Source of the DNA: Manis javanica
Lineage: Eukaryota > Chordata > Mammalia > Pholidota > Manidae
DNA: 64,000 bases
Reading direction: 5' to 3'
NCBI RefSeq assembly: GCF_040802235.1
Contig: NC_133166.1
Coordinates: forward strand, 1 to 64,000
Made by a program: the position numbers and the translations under genes. The notes under the pieces were generated by a model, which ran no database searches, was not told the DNA's origin, and saw only the letters and a program-made list of their open reading frames with translations. Below are positions 58,880 through 64,000 of this stretch, one piece after another; the stretch's first letter is position 1; each line of letters opens with the position of its first letter.

Positions 58880-61860
58880 CATCTTTTCATGTGCCTGTTG
58901 GCCATCTGAATTTCTTCTTTGGAGAAGTGTCTGTTCAGATCCTCTGCCCATTTTTTAATTGGCTTATTTGCTTTTTGTTTGTTGAGGTGCATGAGCTCTT
59001 TATATATTTTGGATGTCTACCCTTTATCGAATCTGTCATTTATGAATATATTCTTCCATACTTTAGGATGTCTTTTTGTTCTACTGATAGTGTCCTGTTC
59101 TGTACAGAAGCTTTTCAACTTGATATAGTACCACTTGTTCAGTTTTGCTTTTGTTTCTCTTGCCCGGGGAGATATGTTCATGAAGTTACTCATGTTTATG
59201 TCCAAGAGATTTTTGCCTATGTTTTTCTCTAAGAGTTTTATAGTTTCATGATATACATTGAGGTCTTTGATCCATTTTGAATTTACTTTTGTGTATGGGG
59301 TTAGAAATGATACAGTTTCATTCTCTTGTATGTAGCTGTCCAGTTTTGAAAACACCAGCTTTTGAAGAGGCTGTCATTTCCCCATTGTATGACCATGGCT
59401 CCTTTATTGTGTATTAACTGACCATATATGTGTGGGTTTATATGTGGGCTCTCTAGTCTGTTCCATTGGTCTATGAGTCTGTTCTTGTGCATGTACCAAA
59501 TTGTCTTGATTACTGTGGCTTTGTAATAGAGCATGAAGTCAGGGAGCATAATAACCCCCACTTTATTCTTCCTTCTCAGGATTGCTTTGCCTCTGCAGGG
59601 TCTTTTGTGGTTCCATATGAATTTTAGAACTATTTGTTCCAGTTCATTGAAGAATGCTGTTGGTATTTTGATAGGGATTGCATTGAATCTGTAGATTGCT
59701 TTAGGCAGGATGGTCACTTTGACAATATTAATTCTTCCTAGCCAAGAGCATGGGATGAGTCTCCATTTGTTAGTGTCCTTTTTAATTTCTCTTAGGAATG
59801 TCTTATAGTTTTCAGGGTGTAGGTCTTTCAGTTCCTTGGTTAGGTTTATTCCTAGGTATTTTATTCTTTTTGATGCAATTGTGTATGGAATTATTTTACT
59901 AATTTCTCTTTCTGCTAGCTCATCGTTAGTGTATAGGAAAGCAACAGATTTCTTTGTATTAATTTTGTATCCTACAACGTTCTGAATTCAGACATTAGCT
60001 CTTGTAGTTTTGGAGTGGATTCTTTAGGATTTTTTTATGTACAATATCATGTCATCTGCAAATAGTGATAGTTTGACTTCTTCTCTACCAATCTGGATGC
60101 CTTGTATTTCTTTGTTTTGTCTTATTGTCATAGCTAGGACATCCAGTACTATGTTGAATAACAGTGGGGAGAGTGGGCATCCCTGTCTTGTATCTGATCT
60201 TAGGTGAAAAGCTTTCAGCTTCTCTCTGTTAAGTATGATGTAGGCTGTGGTTTTGTTATACATGGCCTTTATTATGTTGAGGTACTTGCCCTCTACATCC
60301 ATTTTGTTGAGAGTTTTTATTATGATTGGATGTTGAATTTTGTCGAATGCTTTTTCAGCATCTATGGAGATGATCATGTGGTTTTTGTCCTTTTTGTTGA
60401 TGTGATGGATGATGTTGATGGATTTTTGAATGTTGTACCATCCTTGCATCCCTGAGATGAATCCCACTTGATCATGGTGTATGATCCTCTTGATGTATTT
60501 TTTAATTCGGTTTGCTATTATTTTCTTGAGTATTTTTGCATCTATGTTCATCAGGGATAGTGGTCTGTTTCTTCCTTGGTCAGTCTTGGAAGGTTGTATT
60601 TTTCTAGGAAGTTATCAGTATCTCATAGGTTTTCCAATTTGTTAGCATGTAGATTTTCATAGTATTCTCTATGAATTCTTTGTATTTCTGTGGGGGCCGT
60701 CATGATTTTTCCTTTCTCAATACTGATCCTGTTTATGTGTGTAGATTCTCTTTTTCTCTTAATAAGTCTGCCTAGGGGTTTATCTATTCTGCTAATTTTT
60801 TTAAAGAACCAGCTCTTGGTTTATTGATTTTTTCTATTGTTTTATTCTTCTCAGTTCTTCTCTGATCTTTATTGTGTCCCTCCTTCTGCTGACCTTGGGC
60901 CTCATTTGTTCTTCTTTTTCCAGTTTCAATAATTGTGAGTTTAGACAATTCATTAGAGATTGTTCTTCCTTCTTTAAATAGGGATGAATTGCTACATATT
61001 TTCCTCTTAGAACTGACTTCTCTGCATCCCACAGAAGTTGGGGCTTTGTGCTGTTGTTGTCATTTGTCTCCATATATTGCTTGATCTGTGTTTTAATTTG
61101 GTCATTGATATACTGATTATTTAGGAGCATGTTGTTGAGCCTCCATATGTTTGTGAACCTTTCATTTTCTTTGTACAATTTATTTCTAGTTTTATACCTG
61201 TGTGATCTGAGAAGCTGGTTGGTAGAATTTCTATCTTTTTGAATTTACTGTGGCTCTTTTTGTGGCCTAGTATATGATCTATTCTTGAAAATACTCCATG
61301 TATTTTGAGAAGAATGTGTGTTCTGCTGCTTTTGGGTGTAGAGTTCTGTATATGTATGTTAGGTCCATCTGTTCTATTGCATTGTTCAGTACCTCTGTGT
61401 CCTTACTTATTTTCTGTCTGGTTGATCTGTCCTTTGGGGTGAGTGGTGTATTGAAGTCTCCGAAAATGACTGAATTGCAATCTATTTCCTCCTTTAGTTC
61501 TGTTAGTATTTGTTTCATATATGTTGCTGCTCCTGTGTTGGGTGCATATATATTTATAATGGTTACATCCTCTTGTTGGACTGCCCTTTTTATCATTGTG
61601 TAATGTCCCTCCTTGTCTCTTGTGACTTTCTTTGTTTTGAAGTCTATTTTGTCTGATACAAGTACTGCAACACCTGCTTTTCTCTCCCTATTGGTTGCAT
61701 GAACCAACTTTTTCCATCCCTTCACTTTTAGTCTGGGTATATCTTTGGGTTTGAGCTGAGTCACTTGTAAGCAGCATATAGATGGATCTTGCTTTTTTTA
61801 TCCATTCTATTACTCTGTGTATTTTGACTAATGCATTTAGTCCATTTACATTTAGGGTGA
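58880..61860 (-). pseudogene. L1 ORF2 remnant, minus strand
   Basis: Endonuclease sequence (LNVNGLN near 61,850; GDFNTPLTPKDR near 61,430) is followed by reverse transcriptase (60,024-60,551) with the catalytic [20 protein letters not shown] and [17 protein letters not shown]. The C-terminal region (59,717-59,017) has [20 protein letters not shown]. The frames are interrupted several times, so the roughly 1,270-residue protein is not made. Unlike the L1 at 13,152, the RT core is present. Confidence 0.85.
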
Positions 61861-62310
61861 TTATCAATAGATATGTACATATTGATATTACAGGCTTTGG
61901 ATTCATGGTTTCCAAAGGTTCAAGGGTAGCTTCTTTCTATCTAACCATTTAACTTAACTGTCTTATTAAGCTATTATAAACACAGACTGATGATTATTTA
62001 TTTCTCTCCCTTTTTATTCTTCCTTCTCCATTCTTTATATGCTAGGTTTTTTATTCTGTACTCTTTTGTGTTTCTTTTACCTGCTTTTTGGATAGTTGAT
62101 TTTATTTTTTGTGTTTAGTCAGTATCTGCTTGTTCTGTTTTCTTTGCTGTGATTTAATTTTCTCTGGTGACATCTATTTAGCCTCAGTAGTGCTTCCATC
62201 TAGAGAAATCCCTTTAAAATACCCTGTAGAAGTGGTTTGTGGGATGCAAATTCCCTCAACTTTTGCTTGTCTGAAAATCGTTTAATACCTCCTTCAAATT
62301 TAAACAATAA

Positions 62311-63050
62311 TCATGCTAGATACAGTGTTCTTGGTTCAAGGCTCTTCTGTTTCATTGCATTAAATATATCATGCCATTCTCTTCTGGCCTGTAAGGTTTC
62401 TGTTGAGAAGTCTGATGATAGTCTGATGGGTTTTCCTTTGTAGGTGATCTTTTCTCTCTCTCTGGTTGCCTTTAATACTCTGTCCTTATCTTTGATCTTT
62501 ACCATTTTAATTATTATATGTCTTAGTGTTGTCCTCCTTGGGTCACTTGTGTTGGGAGATCTGTGGCCTTCCATCATCTGAGAGACTATTTCCTTTCCCA
62601 TCTTCAGGAAGTTTTCTGCAATTATTTCTGCAAAGACACTTTGTATCCCTTTTTCTCTCTCTTTTTCTTCTGCTTCCCCTGTAATGCAAATACTGTTCTG
62701 TTTGGATTGGTCACACAGTTCTCTTAATATTCTTTAATTCTAGATATCTTTTTATCTCTCTCTGCCTCAGCTTCTCTGTATTCCTGTTCTCTGATTTCTA
62801 TTCCACTAACAGTCTCTTGCACCTCATCCAGTCTTCTCTTAAGCCCTTCTTTTAATTGTTGCATTTCTGTTATCTCACTCTGGACTTCATTCCTTAGCTC
62901 TTGCATATTTTTCTGCAGTCCCATCACCGTGGTTATGACTTTTATTTTGAATTCTTTTTCAAGAAGATTGGTTATATCTATCTCACCAGGCCCTCTCTCT
63001 GGGGTTGTCTGAATGATTTTTGAGTGGACCACATTCTTCTTCCTTTTCAT
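62311..63050 (-). pseudogene. L1 ORF1 remnant, minus strand
   Basis: It starts MKRKKNVV at 63,050 and has a coiled-coil segment (MQELRNEVQSEITEMQQLKE and following) to about 62,724. The C-terminal RNA-binding part (DPRRTTLRHIIIKMVKIKD, IRLSSDFSTETLQARREWHD) runs to about 62,311 in another frame. The ORF is interrupted between 62,724 and 62,601. Confidence 0.8.
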
Positions 63051-63059
63051 GGTGATAGA

Positions 63060-63900
63060 AGTGGTTTCAGGCAGGTAGCATGCATTTCAGCTGGGAGAAC
63101 AAAGTCCCTTCCTGCTTGCAGGTTGCTTTGCCCTTCTGCACTGCCTGTGCCGTCTATCCACACACCAGGAGGCTGTCTCTGGGATAATATCCTGAGCTGC
63201 TGTGGACAGGGTGGCCTTAGGCCTAGCCTAGAGCACTGCAGGTGTTCACGGCCATGCCAGGTGTGATCTCCTGCAAGAACGATGTCCCTTCATGCCTTCT
63301 GGACCTTGTTCTGGGTTCCCCTGCCTGTCTCTGGGATAATATCCTGAGCTGCAGAGGGTGGGGCTGCCCTCAGGGTAGCCTAGCACACTGTGCACTGTCA
63401 GAACTGTGCCCACACAGTGTGCGGGCACACTGTGAATGGTGCCCCTTCATGCCTTCTGGACCTTGCTCAGGCTTCCATTGCCTGTGCTGGTTACCCTTAC
63501 CCTGAGAGGCAGTCTCTGGGATAATCTCCTGATCTGCCTTAGGCGAGGCGGCCCTCTGGCTAGCCTAGAGCACTCCAGGGGGTTTCAGCCATGCTGGATG
63601 TGCTCTCTAGCAAGAACGGAAATCCTTTGTAGCCTCCAGACCTTGCCCTGGCTTCCTCTGAATGTGTCGGTTACCCACACACTGGGAGCAGACTCTGGGA
63701 TAATCTCCTGAGCTTCCATGGGCAGGGCAGCCCTCAGGGTAGCCCAGTGCACTGAGAGTGTTGGCAGACATGCCTAGGTGTGTTCTCCTGCAAGAAAGGC
63801 ACCTCTTCATGCATTTCATACTTGCTCTGACTTCCTCCGTCTGTTCTGGTTAGCTGTGCAGTGGGAGGAGACTCTGGGTGGTTGATGTTGGTGGGGCTGT
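63060..63900 (-). repeat. Tandem monomers in the L1 5' UTR
   Basis: A CTCTGGGATAAT motif recurs at about 63,178, 63,329, 63,514 and 63,693 (spacings about 150, 185 and 180 bp). Each copy is followed by a CTGAGCT/CTGATCT stretch, GCCCTCAGGGTAGCC-like bases and a CTCCTGCAAGAA-like stretch. They are diverged copies of a roughly 180 bp unit. The array resembles in plan the promoter monomers of mouse L1s and may continue past the window. Confidence 0.75.
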
Positions 63901-64000
63901 TCTCTGGCTACTCTTCAGCTGTGACATGTCAGCTGGTGTAATTGCAGCACTAGCTTGGGGGAATGAATTACTACTTCTTACTGCTGTGAGGGGCTTTGGG

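Larger units (their letters stand above)
57992..64000 (-). mobile_element. Nearly full-length young L1, minus strand, runs off the window
   Basis: Reading on the minus strand, it has a 5' UTR with tandem monomers (64,000 to about 63,060), ORF1 (about 63,050-62,311), ORF2 (about 61,860 to about 58,880) and a 3' UTR with C/T-rich (G-rich in sense) tract, ending in an A-rich tail seen as TTTATTTATTT at about 57,990-58,018. The 3' UTR is the family seen at 17,410-17,955 and 24,381-24,832. Both ORFs are in pieces, so it is not active. The 5' end lies beyond 64,000. Confidence 0.9.

Noticed and set aside
63024-63819. Proline/cysteine-rich repeated open frames, possible repeat protein
   Set aside because: They are translations of the L1 5' UTR monomers. 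Repetition is at DNA level and frames differ between units.

Overview
This is mammalian nuclear DNA from an olfactory-receptor gene cluster. The coding content is three single-exon odorant-receptor genes, all on the + strand at 7,178-8,116, 34,945-35,883 and 50,230-51,168. Each encodes 312 residues, and all three look like co-orthologues of human OR5AN1, the receptor best known for musk odorants. Nearly everything else is interspersed repeat: L1 of several ages, MIR, two related class III-like ERV fossils, a solo LTR, and an L1/ERV composite retroposon. I see no Alu, rodent B1/B2, carnivore tRNA-Lys SINE or ruminant BOV elements. With the young L1 type present, a laurasiatherian such as a pangolin is a guess, but the species is not settled by the sequence.

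Layout: the window is a tandem series of diverged duplicates. Unit A (1 to about 27,930) and unit B (about 27,931 to 49,024) align along almost their whole length: position 1 matches 27,935, and both match 49,029 in unit C. Unit C follows B but keeps homology only to about 54,645, where an L1 on the + strand takes over. Each unit has a MIR, the receptor gene, and an old minus-strand L1. A and B also carry a class III-like ERV upstream of the gene, an old + strand L1, two or three more MIRs, a (GT)n tract and a GC-richer block.

The insertions date the duplications. The ERV sits at the same site with the same target duplication in A and B but is missing from C, so it entered the A/B ancestor after C split off. 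A later gained a roughly 4.8 kb L1 (13,152-17,955), a composite retroposon (20,217-22,181) and a short L1 tail (about 24,381-24,832). B gained another copy of the composite at a different place (about 46,037-48,030). C gained a solo LTR (51,691-52,199) and a + strand L1 (about 54,645-56,825). The right end (about 57,992-64,000) is a nearly full-length minus-strand L1 whose 5' UTR contains tandem monomers and which runs off the window.

Most notable: the OR5AN1-like expansion with changes at reported ligand-pocket positions; the mobile composite of L1 3' UTR plus ERV env/LTR plus poly(A), which parallels SVA in plan; and a perfect 60 bp inverted copy at 56,150-56,209 and 57,862-57,921 that looks like a templated repair insertion.
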